Shown piece by piece: positions 54,874-64,000 of a stretch of 64,000 nt of DNA. Origin of the DNA: Kitasatospora atroaurantiaca (GTDB lineage Bacteria > Actinomycetota > Actinomycetes > Streptomycetales > Streptomycetaceae); contig NZ_VIVR01000001.1 in the NCBI RefSeq assembly GCF_007828955.1, positions 1,860,001-1,924,000 on the forward strand, written 5' to 3'. The translations under genes and the position numbers were made by a program. The notes beneath the pieces are model-generated. The model had not been told where the DNA came from and ran no database searches. It saw only the letters and a list, made by a program, of their open reading frames with translations. Every line of letters starts with the position of its first letter. Positions within the stretch are counted from its first letter, which is position 1.

Positions 54874-55908
54874 TCAGTACTTGAAGTCGGCCGCAACCGC
54901 GCGGTGGTCGCTGCCGTCCGGGGGCAGTACCCAGGAGTTGGTGGGCTTGAGGCCGCCCTTGCTGAGGATCTGGTCGATCCTGGCCATCGGGAAGGCGGCC
55001 GGCCAGCTGAAGCCGAATCCGTCGCCGGCCGCGCCCTGGGCCGATCGGAGCTGTGAGGTGACCGGGGCGAGGCTGCGGTCGTTCATGGTGCCGTTGAGGT
55101 CGCCGAGCAGCAGGACCTTCTTCAGCCGCTCGGCCTCGATCGCATCGCCGAGCGCCTGTGCGCTGGCGTCGCGCTGCCCGGCGGTGAAGCCGCTGTCGAA
55201 CTTCACCCGTACCGAGGGCAGGTGCGCCACGTACACCGCGAGCGGGCCCTGAGGGGTCGTCACCGTGGCCCGGAAGGCCCTGGTCCAGCCGATCTTGATG
55301 TCGACCACCGAGACGTCGTCGAGCGGGTACTTCGACCAGAGGCCGACGGTGCCCTCCACCGCGTGGTACGGGTAGGTCGCGGCCAGGCCCTTGGTGTACG
55401 CGGGGACGGCACCCGAGGCGAGCTCCTCCAGTGCGACGATCTGGGCGCCGGAGCCGTTCAGCAGCTTGAGGGTGCCCGCCCGGTCGGTGTTGGCGGCCGC
55501 GACGTTGTGGGTGAGCACCGTGAAGTCGCCCTTGCCGGTGCTCTTGTCGGTGACCAGCCCGCCGAACAGGTTCACCCAGACGATGGCGGGCAGCAGGACG
55601 GCCGCCATTGCGGTGGGTGCCCGCCGCCAGAGGGCGAGGGCCAACAGCACCGGCACGGCCAGCCCGAGCCAGGGCAGGAAGGTCTCCAGCAGGCTGCCGA
55701 GGTTGCCGATGCCGTTGGGCACCCAGGAGTGGAAGGCGAGCAGGCCGGCCGTGAGGACGGCGAGGACCGTCAGGATCCAGCCACGTCGCCAGTCGGCACG
55801 GCCGCTACGGGGGGCCTGGTCCGAGGGGGCGGGTTCCCCGCCGTCCGCCGGTGCCACTGCCTTCTCCGTCTGCGCCATGCCGTGATCCTCCGTACCGTCC
55901 CGCTTCAT
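54874..55908 (-). CDS. Endonuclease/exonuclease/phosphatase-family membrane protein
   Basis: 344 residues. Three hydrophobic segments occupy about 40-120. The EEP domain follows, with TVLTHNVAAANTDR, metal-binding LLGDLNGTMNDRS and DHRAVAADFKY at the end. The acidic-His core is complete, so a Mg-dependent phosphodiesterase or phosphatase on the outer face is likely. Single-gene unit, sometimes found near nitrogen genes in streptomycetes. Confidence 0.9.
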   Translation of the reverse strand: MKRDGTEDHGMAQTEKAVAPADGGEPAPSDQAPRSGRADWRRGWILTVLAVLTAGLLAFHSWVPNGIGNLGSLLETFLPWLGLAVPVLLALALWRRAPTAMAAVLLPAIVWVNLFGGLVTDKSTGKGDFTVLTHNVAAANTDRAGTLKLLNGSGAQIVALEELASGAVPAYTKGLAATYPYHAVEGTVGLWSKYPLDDVSVVDIKIGWTRAFRATVTTPQGPLAVYVAHLPSVRVKFDSGFTAGQRDASAQALGDAIEAERLKKVLLLGDLNGTMNDRSLAPVTSQLRSAQGAAGDGFGFSWPAAFPMARIDQILSKGGLKPTNSWVLPPDGSDHRAVAADFKY

Positions 55909-55998
55909 GTGACTGATGCCGTTTTAGTCGGATTCTCGGCTCAGCCTATGACGGGACAGACGCGGGCACCCTCGGCAGGGGTTGCGGCACGCCCCTGA

Positions 55999-56661
55999 TC
56001 AGTGAGATTCCCCACCGGACGGGCTCACGCCGACGCCGCGCAGCACGGCGTCGACCATCTGCTCGGCGAGGCCGGGATCGTCCAGCGGGGCCTCGTCCCA
56101 GAGGACGGTACGCACCAGGATCGGGCCCATCAGCACCTCCACCAGCAGCTCCAGGTCCAGGTCGGCGCGGAGCACACCCTCGGCGACGCCGCGCCGCACG
56201 ATGTCCCGGGCCAGCTCGCGGCGCGGCTTGATCACCCGCTCCTGGTAGGCGTTGCGCAGCTCCGGCCAGGAGTGCATCTGGCCGAGCGCGGCCTTCAGCA
56301 TCCAGCGCGAGCGCTTGGCCAGGCCGCGCTGACGCATGTACTCGATCATGCCGACCAGGTCCTCGCGGACACTCCCGCCGCAGAGCACCGGCTCGGGGGC
56401 CTCCAGCCGGGCGACCACGTCGACCAGCAGGGCCTCCTTGTTGGGCCAGCGCCGGTAGATGGTGGCCTTGCCGACCCCGGCGGCCGCGGCGATCCGCTCG
56501 ATCGAGAGGTCGGCGAGGCTCGCGCCGTCCTCCATCAGCTGCTCCACGGCGGCGAAGATCGCCTGCTCGGCCGCCTCGCTGCGCGGACGGCCCCGCCTCG
56601 GAGCGAAGGACTCCGGGTCGGGGCAGTCGCTGGGTGCCGGAGCCGTGGTGTCGGTCTGCAT
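55999..56661 (-). CDS. TetR-family repressor of the MFS exporter
   Basis: 220 residues from ATG 56661 (an ATG at 56688 adds nine). The helix-turn-helix is GRPRSEAAEQAIFAAVEQLM then LSIERIAAAAGVGKATIYRR, with a TetR_C domain behind. It lies downstream of the MFS gene in the same direction, so it is likely on the same transcript and may repress through the dyads at 58344-58419. Confidence 0.92.
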   Translation of the reverse strand: MQTDTTAPAPSDCPDPESFAPRRGRPRSEAAEQAIFAAVEQLMEDGASLADLSIERIAAAAGVGKATIYRRWPNKEALLVDVVARLEAPEPVLCGGSVREDLVGMIEYMRQRGLAKRSRWMLKAALGQMHSWPELRNAYQERVIKPRRELARDIVRRGVAEGVLRADLDLELLVEVLMGPILVRTVLWDEAPLDDPGLAEQMVDAVLRGVGVSPSGGESH

Positions 56662-56714
56662 GGCCCTATTCTCCACGGCGCTGCTCACTCCTCACGGCAC
56701 GGTCCACAGCGCGG

Positions 56715-58310
56715 TCACACCTTGGCGGGCTGCGGTCCGGCGACGGCCTGGTCGTGGGCGCCGGGGCCGCCCGGTGCTGCGGGGGCCTTGGCCGGGAGGA
56801 GGAACCAGGCGAGCAGCACGCCGACCACGGTGATGCCCGCGGAGAGACCGGAGACCACGTGCATCGCGTGGATGAAGGACTCCTTGGCCGGGTCGACCAG
56901 GCCGGTCCGGTGGGTGCCGCCGGCGATCGCCAGGGTGGCCTCCAGCGACTCCCCCGCCTTGTCCCGCAGAGCCGGCGGGAGCTGGGCGAGCTGGTCGGAG
57001 ACGCCGTCCCGGTAGACCGTGGAGAGCACCGCGCCGAGCACGGCGACCCCGAGCGAGCCGCCGACCTGGCGGAAGGTGTTGTTGACCGCGGAGCCCGCGC
57101 CGGCCTTCTCGCGGGGCAGCGAGCCCATGATCGCGACGGTGACCGGCGGCATCACGTGCGCCATCCCCGCGCCCATCAGGAAGCCGATCGCCACCAGCAC
57201 CCAGATCGGGGTGGTCGCGCCCAGCAGCAGGTAGCCGAGGAAGCCGACCGCGATCAGGGCCATCCCGCCGGCACAGGTGGCCCGGACGCCGAAGCGGTCC
57301 ACCACCAGCCGGGCCCGGGGTGCGAACACCAGCTGGGCGGCGGCCAGCGGCAGCATCAGCACACCGGCCTGCAGCGCGCTGTAGCCGCGGACGCTCTGGG
57401 TGTAGAAGACGCCGAAGAACGAGACGCCCATCAGGGCGAAGAACACCAGGCCGACGACCGCGACGGAGCCGCTGAACTGCTTGTTCCGGAACCAGCTGAC
57501 GTCCAGCGCTGGGTGGGTGGTACGCCGCTCGTGCAGCACGAACAGGGCCAGCGCGACGACGCCGGCCAGGACCGGGCCCCAGGCCGCGACCGCGGTGAAG
57601 TCGGCCAGCTCGCCGCCCTTGATGATGCCGTAGATCAGCGCGACCAGGCCGATGATGGAGAGCAGCACGCCGACCGGGTCCAGCTTGCCCGGGTTCGGGT
57701 CCTTGGAGTCCGGCACCAGCAGCATCATCGCGACCAGCGCGACGGCCACGATCGGGACGTTGACCAGGAAGACCGAGCCCCACCAGAAGTGCTCGATCAG
57801 CAGGCCGCCGGTGATCGGCCCGATCGCGATCGCCAGGCCCACGGCTCCGGCCCAGATGCCGATCGCCTTGGGCTGCTCGTGCCGCTCGAAGAGGTTCATG
57901 ATGATGGCCAGCGTGGCGGGCATCACAAAGGCGCCGCCGAGGCCCATCACCGCGCGGTAGGTGATGAGTTCACCGGGCGAGGCCGCCAGCGCGGAGAGCA
58001 GCGAGCCGAGACCGAAGACCAGCATGCCGCCGAGCAGCGTCCGCTTGCGGCCGATCCGGTCGCCGAGCAGACCTGCGGTGAAGAGCAGGCCCGCGAAGAC
58101 CAGCGTGTAGGAGTTGATGGACCATTCGAGGTCGCTCTGGCTGGCGCCCAGGCCGGTCGGGGCGGGCGAGGCGATGGTCTTCATCGCGACGTTGAGGATC
58201 GAGTTGTCGAGGACGACGACCAGCAGGGCGAGGATCAGGGTCCCCAGGATCGCCCAGCGGCGTCGGTGAACCGCCTCGGGTATCCGGTGCGGTGCGGCTT
58301 CGGTGCTCAT
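56715..58310 (-). CDS. MFS drug exporter, DHA2 family
   Basis: 531 residues with 14 membrane helices. The DHA2 pattern is visible: [13 protein letters not shown] near helix 1, [33 protein letters not shown] for motif A, and the [11 protein letters not shown] segment. It should expel a hydrophobic drug by proton antiport. Dyads upstream and the TetR gene behind suggest substrate-induced expression. Confidence 0.95.
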   Translation of the reverse strand: MSTEAAPHRIPEAVHRRRWAILGTLILALLVVVLDNSILNVAMKTIASPAPTGLGASQSDLEWSINSYTLVFAGLLFTAGLLGDRIGRKRTLLGGMLVFGLGSLLSALAASPGELITYRAVMGLGGAFVMPATLAIIMNLFERHEQPKAIGIWAGAVGLAIAIGPITGGLLIEHFWWGSVFLVNVPIVAVALVAMMLLVPDSKDPNPGKLDPVGVLLSIIGLVALIYGIIKGGELADFTAVAAWGPVLAGVVALALFVLHERRTTHPALDVSWFRNKQFSGSVAVVGLVFFALMGVSFFGVFYTQSVRGYSALQAGVLMLPLAAAQLVFAPRARLVVDRFGVRATCAGGMALIAVGFLGYLLLGATTPIWVLVAIGFLMGAGMAHVMPPVTVAIMGSLPREKAGAGSAVNNTFRQVGGSLGVAVLGAVLSTVYRDGVSDQLAQLPPALRDKAGESLEATLAIAGGTHRTGLVDPAKESFIHAMHVVSGLSAGITVVGVLLAWFLLPAKAPAAPGGPGAHDQAVAGPQPAKV

Positions 58311-58343
58311 CGGTGTGTTCCCGTCCGTACGAGGTGTGCGGAC

Positions 58344-58419
58344 TTACGAGCCGGATGCGTCTCGTAACCCCTTGGGGCTCAGCGTAGCTCGTTTTTCGAT
58401 ACGAGACGGGGTCGTATCG
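58344..58419 (-). promoter_or_regulatory. Two operator-like dyads upstream of the MFS gene
   Basis: TTACGAG-N10-CTCGTAA (58344-58367) and CGATACGA-N7-TCGTATCG (58397-58419) lie 35 and 90 bp upstream of the MFS start. The half-sites TACGAG and ATACGA are related, suggesting two sites for the same TetR dimer. Confidence 0.7.
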
Positions 58420-58555
58420 TAAAGTCTGGGCAAAAAGGTGTGCCGGGGAAGCCCCTCCCCCGCTCTTTGCGCCGGGGCCGGGGCGTGCAAGCATGGAGGA
58501 GATCCGGGGACGCCGTACGGCGCCACGAGACGACAACCCTTCAGGAGCCTGTTCG

Positions 58556-59449
58556 ATGAACGCTTCTCCGCTTTCGCCTGCCCAGCCGCAGTCGGGCCAG
58601 CCGCAGACCGGCCAGCAGCAGGGCAGCACCCTCTACGGCGGCGTCACCAACCGCCGCGTCACCGTCCGAGACCTGGCCGCCGCCAAGCAGCGCGGCGAGC
58701 GGTGGGCCATGCTCACCGCGTACGACGCCCTGACCGGCGGCGTGTTCGACGAGGCCGGCATCCCGGTGCTGCTGGTCGGCGACTCCGCCGGCAACTGCCA
58801 CCTCGGCTACGAGACCACCGTGCCGGTGACCATGGATCAGATGGTGATGCTCTCCGCCGCCGTCGTCCGTGGCACCAAGCGCGCGCTGATCATCGGCGAC
58901 ATGCCCTTCGGCTCGTACCAGGAGTCGCCGGCCCAGGCGATGCACAACGCGGCCCGGCTGATGAAGGAGGCGGGTGTCGGCGCGGTCAAGCTGGAGGGCG
59001 GCGAGCGCAGCGCCCGGTCCATCGAGCTGCTGGTCGAGGCCGGCATCCCGGTGATGGCCCACATCGGCCTGACCCCGCAGTCGGTGCACGCCTTCGGCGG
59101 GTACCCGGTGCAGGGGCGCGGCGACGAGGCGGCCCACCAGCTGCTGCGGGACGCCAAGGCCGTGCAGCAGGCGGGTGCCTTCTCGGTGGTGCTGGAGGCC
59201 GTGCCGGCGGAGCTGGCCACGCAGGTCACCGAGCAGCTGGCGATCCCGACCGTCGGGATCGGCGCGGGGGCCGGGACGGACGCGCAGGTGCTGGTCTGGA
59301 CGGACATGGCCGGTATGACGGCGGGGCGGGTGCCCAAGTTCGTCAAGCAGTACGCCGATCTGCGGGCCGTTCTCGGGGACGCGGCGCGCGAGTTCGCCAC
59401 CGAGGTCGGTGCGGGCACCTTCCCGGCGCCGGAGCACACCTTCAAGTAG
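58556..59449 (+). CDS. panB: 3-methyl-2-oxobutanoate hydroxymethyltransferase
   Basis: 297 residues from ATG 58556 with AGGAG upstream. All family motifs are present: [65 protein letters not shown] and [19 protein letters not shown]. It makes ketopantoate for pantothenate and coenzyme A. The N-terminus has a Gln/Pro-rich tail of about 22 residues. It ends at a strong hairpin. Confidence 0.97.
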   Translation: MNASPLSPAQPQSGQPQTGQQQGSTLYGGVTNRRVTVRDLAAAKQRGERWAMLTAYDALTGGVFDEAGIPVLLVGDSAGNCHLGYETTVPVTMDQMVMLSAAVVRGTKRALIIGDMPFGSYQESPAQAMHNAARLMKEAGVGAVKLEGGERSARSIELLVEAGIPVMAHIGLTPQSVHAFGGYPVQGRGDEAAHQLLRDAKAVQQAGAFSVVLEAVPAELATQVTEQLAIPTVGIGAGAGTDAQVLVWTDMAGMTAGRVPKFVKQYADLRAVLGDAAREFATEVGAGTFPAPEHTFK

Positions 59450-59454
59450 GGACA

Positions 59455-59542
59455 ACCACACCAGGGGCGCGGGGAACTGCGCGACCGACCCTCTACGGAG
59501 GTGCACGGTTGCACGCGCGGTTCCTCGCGCCCCTGCTGTGGT
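59455..59542 (+). repeat. Long inverted repeat, Streptomyces intergenic type
   Basis: ACCACA plus AGGGGCGCGGGGAACTGCGCG at 59455-59482 pairs with CGCGCGGTTCCTCGCGCCCCT plus TGTGGT near 59514-59542, with a few mismatches. AGGGGCGCGGGGAACTGCGCGA is a motif widespread between genes in Streptomyces. It probably terminates panB. Confidence 0.7.
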
Positions 59543-59586
59543 TCACCGAATGCGATAGGGGCAACCGCACGAGGGGCCCGAGTGCG

Positions 59587-59646
59587 TTGACAGTCGGGTG
59601 ACAGCGAAGCGACAGCGGCGACTGCGGGGTGACAGCGGGCTGACAG
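59587..59646 (+). promoter_or_regulatory. 11-bp-phased TGACAG repeats at the ABC promoter
   Basis: TTGACA (59587-59592) is a good -35. TGACAG or CGACAG recurs at 59588, 59599 and 59610 and then at 59630 and 59641, with CGACTG at 59619, that is two sets of three with 11-bp spacing. This is the layout of SARP-type activator sites. The neighbouring convergent gene is an AfsR/SARP-like regulator, so it may act here. Confidence 0.6.
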
Positions 59647-59668
59647 GCGGGCCGGGCAGCCTGAGGGC

Positions 59669-60691
59669 ATGACACGAATCGACACCGCCCCGAACGACCG
59701 GGGGCCGCTCAGCACCGGCAACGCCGTCGAGGTCCGAGGAATCGTCAAGTACTACGGCGCCACCAAGGCGCTGGATGGCGTCGACCTGACGGTCCGACAG
59801 GGCACCGTCCTCGGTGTGCTCGGCCCGAACGGCGCCGGCAAGACCACCCTGGTCCGCATCCTCTCCACGCTGATCAAGCCGGACGCCGGCACCGCGTACG
59901 TCGGCGGCTACGACGTCCTGCGCCAGCCCAAGCAGCTGCGCCGCACCATCGGCCTCACCGGCCAGTACGCCTCCGTCGACGAGCTGCTCTCCGGCTACGA
60001 GAACCTCTACCTGATCGGCCGGCTGCTCGACCTGCCCGGCAAGGAGGCCAAGGCCCGCGCCACCGAGCTGCTGGAGCGCTTCTCCCTCACCGAGGCCGCC
60101 AAGCGCCCCGCCAAGACCTACTCCGGCGGTATGCGTCGCCGGCTCGACCTGGCCGCCAGCATGATCGGCCGCCCCAAGGTCCTCTACCTGGACGAGCCCA
60201 CCACCGGCCTCGACCCGCGTACCCGCAACGAGGTCTGGGACGAGGTGCAGCGCATGGTCGCCGAGGGCACCACCGTGCTGCTCACCACCCAGTACATGGA
60301 GGAGGCCGAGCAGCTCGCCAACGAGCTGACGGTCATCGACAAGGGCCGGGTGATCGCGGCCGGCGGTGTCACCGAGCTGAAGTCCCAGGTCGGCGGCCGG
60401 ACTCTGCAGGTACGGCCGGTCCACCCGGCCGAACTCTCCGAGATGGCCCGCTGCCTGCACGACGCGGGCATCACCGGCGCCACCGTCTCCGAGGACACCG
60501 GCCTGCTGTCGGTGCAGATCACCGACGACGAGCAGCTCACCGCCGTGGTCAGCGTGCTGGGCACCCGCGGCTTCGGGATCACCGGTATCGACACCAAGCT
60601 GCCCAGCCTGGACGAGGTCTTCCTGGCCATCACCGCCAAGCCGGCCGTCACCGACGCCGTCCCGACCCTCAGCAAGGAGACCGTGGCATGA
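59669..60691 (+). CDS. ABC exporter ATPase (DrrA-like)
   Basis: 340 residues. Walker A GPNGAGKTT, signature YSGGMRRRLDLA and Walker B VLYLDEPTTGLDPRTR are intact; the C-terminus is the DUF4162-type extension. It is a separate lineage from the ATPase at 14020, and both are encoded ahead of their permeases. Coupled to the permease gene by an ATGA overlap at 60688-60691. Confidence 0.95.
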   Translation: MTRIDTAPNDRGPLSTGNAVEVRGIVKYYGATKALDGVDLTVRQGTVLGVLGPNGAGKTTLVRILSTLIKPDAGTAYVGGYDVLRQPKQLRRTIGLTGQYASVDELLSGYENLYLIGRLLDLPGKEAKARATELLERFSLTEAAKRPAKTYSGGMRRRLDLAASMIGRPKVLYLDEPTTGLDPRTRNEVWDEVQRMVAEGTTVLLTTQYMEEAEQLANELTVIDKGRVIAAGGVTELKSQVGGRTLQVRPVHPAELSEMARCLHDAGITGATVSEDTGLLSVQITDDEQLTAVVSVLGTRGFGITGIDTKLPSLDEVFLAITAKPAVTDAVPTLSKETVA

Positions 60692-61497
60692 GCGCCGCGA
60701 CCCTCAACCCCGGCCGCCTGGACGACAGTCGGATCGGCCCACGCGCCAACCTGCGTCACATCGGCGCGCTGACCCGACGCAACCTGATGCGGATCAAGGC
60801 GGACCCGGAGTCCCTCCTCGACGCCCTCCTCATCCCCATCATCTTCACCCTGCTGTTCGTCTACGTCTTCGGCGGCGCGGTCTCCGGCAGCCAGCACGAC
60901 TACATCCAGTACATGATCCCCGGCCTGCTCGGCACCACCGGGCTGAATCTCGCGATGGCCGTCGGCACCGGCCTGAACACCGACTTCCAGACCGGGGTGA
61001 TGGACCGCTTCCGCACCCTGCCGATCGGCCGGTCCGCGGTACTGCTCTCCAAGATCGCGGCGGAGACCCTGCGCGGTCTGGTCTCCTTCACCATCCTGAT
61101 CAGCTTCTCGATGATCCTCGGGCTGGAGATCAAGACCAGCTTCCTGCACCTGCTCGCGGCGGTCGGGCTCTCGCTCACCTTCGGCATGTCGATCGTCTGG
61201 ATCTCGATGCTGCTCGGCATGTCACTGCGCAGCGCCCAGGCCGTCCAGGGGGTGTCGATGCTGGTCATCATGCCGCTGCAGTTCGGCAGTTCGATCTTCG
61301 CGCCGACCAGCACCATGCCCGGCTGGCTGCAGGCCTTCACCGAGTACAACCCGCTCTCGGCACTGGCCGACGCCTGCCGCAACCTGATCAACGGCGGGGC
61401 GCTGACCCACTCGGTGCTGATCGTGCTCGTCTGGTCGGTGGCGATCACCGCCGTCACCGCGCCGCTGGCCGTGGCGAGGTTCCGCAAGCGGACCTGA
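60688..61497 (+). CDS. ABC-2 type exporter permease
   Basis: 269 residues, six membrane helices. Basic N-terminus (LRHIGALTRRNLMRIKADPE), then the ABC2 core with MDRFRTLPIGRSAVLLSKI and SSIFAPTSTMPGWLQAFTEY near the C-terminus. It forms an exporter with the ATPase. The convergent AfsR-like gene ends one base away. Substrate unknown; lipid or drug is usual. Confidence 0.93.
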   Translation: MSAATLNPGRLDDSRIGPRANLRHIGALTRRNLMRIKADPESLLDALLIPIIFTLLFVYVFGGAVSGSQHDYIQYMIPGLLGTTGLNLAMAVGTGLNTDFQTGVMDRFRTLPIGRSAVLLSKIAAETLRGLVSFTILISFSMILGLEIKTSFLHLLAAVGLSLTFGMSIVWISMLLGMSLRSAQAVQGVSMLVIMPLQFGSSIFAPTSTMPGWLQAFTEYNPLSALADACRNLINGGALTHSVLIVLVWSVAITAVTAPLAVARFRKRT

Positions 61498-64000
61498 TCA
61501 GTAGTCATCCGGATCGTTCAGCAGGGCGGTCGCCTCCGAGAGCGTGAGGCGGCCGCCCTCTGCGACGGCGGTGTCGTAGGCGTCCGTGCCGAGCAGCTCG
61601 CGCAGGGCGCGTTCGTTCGCGACCCGCTCCTGCCGCTCCAGGTACGACCCCGGCGCCCCGTGCAGTGCGTGGTGCGCACCGAGCAGCACCGCGGCCCGCC
61701 GGGCGGGACGCAGGTCGCCGTCGCGCTCCGCGAGCACCACCAGCACGCCGACGGCCGGCAGGATCAGCAGCACCGTCATGTGCTCGCCGAACGCCGTGGC
61801 CTTTCCCGAGATGGACCGGATCGCCCGGCGTCCCTCGCGCAGCAGCTCCAGACCGGCATCCGGATCGCCGGCCCGCGCCGTCGTCCAGCCCCGGACGCAG
61901 GACTCGATCCCCTCGAAGATCTCGGGCACGATCGGCCCGAACGCCCTCTGGTCGATGACCAGTTGGTCGAGCTCCCGGAGCGCCGCCGCGTATTCGCCCC
62001 GTGTCGTGTACAGGGTGCAGAGCACCAGACGGCCGTACAGCACCGCCCCGTCGGCGGTGTGGTTGGTCGACCCGATGTCCGCCAGCGCCTCCGTGATCAT
62101 GCGCTCGCCCGTCTCCGGGTCGCTGTCGAACAGCGCCTCGCCGAGCCGGATCTGGAGCAGCGGCACCTCCTGCGGGGCGCCCAGTTCCTCGGCCAGTCCG
62201 ATCGCCCGCCGGTAGGCGGCGGCCGCGTGGGCCGAGTCGCCCTGCTTCGCCGCGTTCTCGGCCCGGGCGGCGAGTGCCTCGGACATGCCCCAGCGGTCAC
62301 CGGCCCGGGTGAACAGCTCCAGAGCCTCCTCGCTGTCCCGGACCGCCTGCTCGAGGCCGCCGACCCAGTCGTTGAGCATCCGGGCCCGGATCTGCAGGAT
62401 GAACGCGAGGTCGCCGTCCCGGCCGTGGCGGCGGCAGCCCTCGACGGAGTCGTCCAGCAGCGGCCGCAACTCGTCCATCTCCCCCGAGAGGAAGGCGGCG
62501 AACACCCGCAGCAGGACGGGGAACCGGTAGGACTGCGGCAGGTCCGGGGTGTACGTCCGCAGCACCCGGCGGGACGTCTCGGCCGCCTCGGGGTCGCCGA
62601 GGGTGGCCATGTTCCCGGTGAACATGCTCACCAGCCGGTGCAGTTGGACCTGTCGACGGGCCTCCTGGAGCATCTCCGGAGACATCGGGAGCGGCTCGTC
62701 CAGCGGACCGCTGAAAAGCGGGACGGGCGGCGGGGCGTCGTCGGCGTACGGGTCCGGGCCGAGCGTGCAGATCGCCTCGTACCAGCTGCGTGCCTCGGTG
62801 CGGTAGTCGCGCAGGGACCAGAACCAGCTCATCCCCAGTGCGAGGACGAGCGCCTCCTGCTCCTCACCGGTGTCCACGGCGCGGCGCAGCGCGGCCCGGA
62901 TGTTGTCCTGCTCGCGCTCCAGGACGGCGAGCCAGTGCAGTTGTTCGGGGCCGTGCAGCTTCAGCTCGGCCTGGCGGACGAGCTCGCGGAAGCAGCTGAT
63001 GTGGCGCTGCGCGGCCTCGTCCTCGGCGTCCTCGGCGAGGCGCTCGGCGGCGTACTCGTGGATGGTCTCCAGCATCCAGTACCGGGGTTCGGAGCCGAGA
63101 CCGGCGACCAGCAGGGACTTGTCGACCAGCGAGAGCAGCAGGTCGGCGACCTCCTCGCGGGGCACCTCGGTGCCGTCCGCGCAGACCTGCTCGGCTTCCT
63201 CCAGGGTGCAGCCGCCGGCGAAGGCGGAGAGCCGGCGCAGGACGGCCCGCTCGCGCTTGCCCAGCAGGTCCCAACTCCAGTCCACCACCGCGCGCAGGGT
63301 CTGCTGGCGGGGCAGCAGGGTGCGCGAGCCGGCGGTGAGCAGGGCGAAGCGGCCGTCGAGGCGATCGGCGATCTGGCGTGGCGTCAGTCCGCGGAGCCGG
63401 GCGGCGGCCAGCTCGATGGCCAGCGGCAGACCGTCCAGGCGGCGGCAGATCTCGGCACAGGCCGCGGGGGCCTCGGCCGGGTCGAAGCCGGGGCGGGCCG
63501 CCGCACCGCGCTCGGCGAACAGTCGTAGCGCGGCCGGGTCCGGCAGCGGCTCCACCGGCAGGACGACCTCGCCGGGTACGCCGAGCGGCTCCCTGCTGGT
63601 CGCCAGGACGGTCAACCCCAGGCACTCGGCGAGGAGTTGGTCGGCCAGGTCGGCCGAGGCCTGGATCAGGTGCTCGCAGTTGTCGAGGACCAGCAGCATC
63701 CGGCGCTGGGCGCAGTGCTCGACGATCCGCCGTACCGGGTCGTCGGGCCGGCTCTCCATCACCTCGGCCACCGCGCTGCCGGTGTGCAGCACGGTCTCGC
63801 GCAGGCCCAGGGCGGAGAGCACCGCTCCGGGCACGGCGGTCGGGTCCTCCAGCGGGGCCAGCTCGGCGATCCAGACGCCGTCCGGCCAGTTCCCGGCGGC
63901 CTGTTCGGCCCGGCCGGTCTCGACCGAGAGGCGGGTCTTGCCGGAGCCGCCGGGGCCGGTGAGGGTGGTGAGCCGGCCGGCCGCCAGGGCGCCCCTGAGC
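61498..64000 (-). CDS. AfsR/SARP-like ATPase transcriptional regulator, 5' end outside
   Basis: At least 830 residues are visible and the N-terminus lies beyond base 64000. An NB-ARC/STAND ATPase comes first in the visible part: TGPGGSGKTRL (Walker A), LLVLDNCEHLIQA (Walker B), GLPLAIELAAARLRGLTPRQ and LRRLSAFAGG. It is followed by about 480 residues of helical TPR-like repeats. No DNA-binding domain is visible; in AfsR-type proteins the SARP winged helix and BTAD precede the ATPase. The gene ends against the ABC exporter, one base apart. Confidence 0.85.
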   Translation of the reverse strand, partial: LRGALAAGRLTTLTGPGGSGKTRLSVETGRAEQAAGNWPDGVWIAELAPLEDPTAVPGAVLSALGLRETVLHTGSAVAEVMESRPDDPVRRIVEHCAQRRMLLVLDNCEHLIQASADLADQLLAECLGLTVLATSREPLGVPGEVVLPVEPLPDPAALRLFAERGAAARPGFDPAEAPAACAEICRRLDGLPLAIELAAARLRGLTPRQIADRLDGRFALLTAGSRTLLPRQQTLRAVVDWSWDLLGKRERAVLRRLSAFAGGCTLEEAEQVCADGTEVPREEVADLLLSLVDKSLLVAGLGSEPRYWMLETIHEYAAERLAEDAEDEAAQRHISCFRELVRQAELKLHGPEQLHWLAVLEREQDNIRAALRRAVDTGEEQEALVLALGMSWFWSLRDYRTEARSWYEAICTLGPDPYADDAPPPVPLFSGPLDEPLPMSPEMLQEARRQVQLHRLVSMFTGNMATLGDPEAAETSRRVLRTYTPDLPQSYRFPVLLRVFAAFLSGEMDELRPLLDDSVEGCRRHGRDGDLAFILQIRARMLNDWVGGLEQAVRDSEEALELFTRAGDRWGMSEALAARAENAAKQGDSAHAAAAYRRAIGLAEELGAPQEVPLLQIRLGEALFDSDPETGERMITEALADIGSTNHTADGAVLYGRLVLCTLYTTRGEYAAALRELDQLVIDQRAFGPIVPEIFEGIESCVRGWTTARAGDPDAGLELLREGRRAIRSISGKATAFGEHMTVLLILPAVGVLVVLAERDGDLRPARRAAVLLGAHHALHGAPGSYLERQERVANERALRELLGTDAYDTAVAEGGRLTLSEATALLNDPDDY

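Noticed and set aside
59455..59542. Long inverted repeat as an insertion-sequence end
   Set aside because: The AGGGGCGCGGGGAACTGCGCGA motif is a common Streptomyces intergenic sequence and fits a terminator; no transposase is nearby.

Overview
The window is high-GC actinomycete DNA, most likely from a Streptomyces, Kitasatospora or close relative. This is judged from strong GC bias at third codon positions, GTG/TTG starts, ATGA/GTGA stop-start overlaps, and the mix of families: SpoIIE-type phosphatases, MEDS sensors, SIMPL, DUF4097, SigE-family sigma factors, an AfsR-like regulator, and secreted polysaccharide hydrolases. No rRNA, tRNA, CRISPR array or intact transposase was recognised.

Left arm (1-13.2 kb) is accessory-looking. 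It holds a partial MBL-fold protein, an aquaporin and an AraC regulator. Next comes a translationally coupled MEDS sensor plus GAF/SpoIIE/HATPase phosphatase. Between about 5.65 and 10.1 kb lies a decayed segment: a tyrosine-recombinase C-terminus with a nonsense codon and a frameshift, an AraC helix-turn-helix relic, inverted repeats, and relics of arsC (low-molecular-weight type) followed by trxB. Inside this segment sits one intact three-gene minus-strand operon (7285-9424): a TIGR04255-type protein, a helix-turn-helix protein and a protein I cannot assign. It is the best candidate here for an undescribed system. A DEDD exonuclease and a membrane-anchored SpoIIE phosphatase follow, then another stretch of relics (12.4-13.2 kb).

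Middle (13.2-30.9 kb) is a set of small regulatory and metabolic units. They include a DrrAB-like ABC exporter with a DUF4097 protein, a P450, small single-gene units (SRPBCC, ArsC/Spx-like, PPOX, DUF1697, SIMPL, DUF6891), a TetR regulator divergent from an FAD monooxygenase with two TTAAC/GTTAA dyads between them, a hemerythrin-like protein, an ArsR-AHSA1 pair, a lipoprotein esterase, and an SDR. A divergent pair of secreted beta-1,3-glucan hydrolases (GH64 and GH16) shares identical GAGAGCGCTCTC operators on both sides of the promoter region.

Carbon and nitrogen section (30.9-54.3 kb). A secreted alpha-amylase and a 1867-residue double GH13 amylase/pullulanase carry related TTGCAA/TTTCAG motifs upstream, which suggests one starch regulon. 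Between them are a SigE-family sigma factor, a one-TM protein, the ammonium transporter amtB with phased GlnR-like boxes, glnK with a one-base frameshift, and a thermolysin-family protease. Then come a PAP2 phosphatase, glnE, glnA2 and nadE. The glnE-glnA2-panB neighbourhood is also found in Mycobacterium tuberculosis, so this part is chromosomal core.

Right arm (54.3-64 kb) has a DinB-like protein, an EEP-family membrane protein, an MFS exporter with its TetR regulator and two operator-like dyads, panB, a second DrrAB-like ABC exporter preceded by 11-bp-phased TGACAG repeats, and, ending convergently against it, a large AfsR/SARP-like ATPase regulator that runs off the window.
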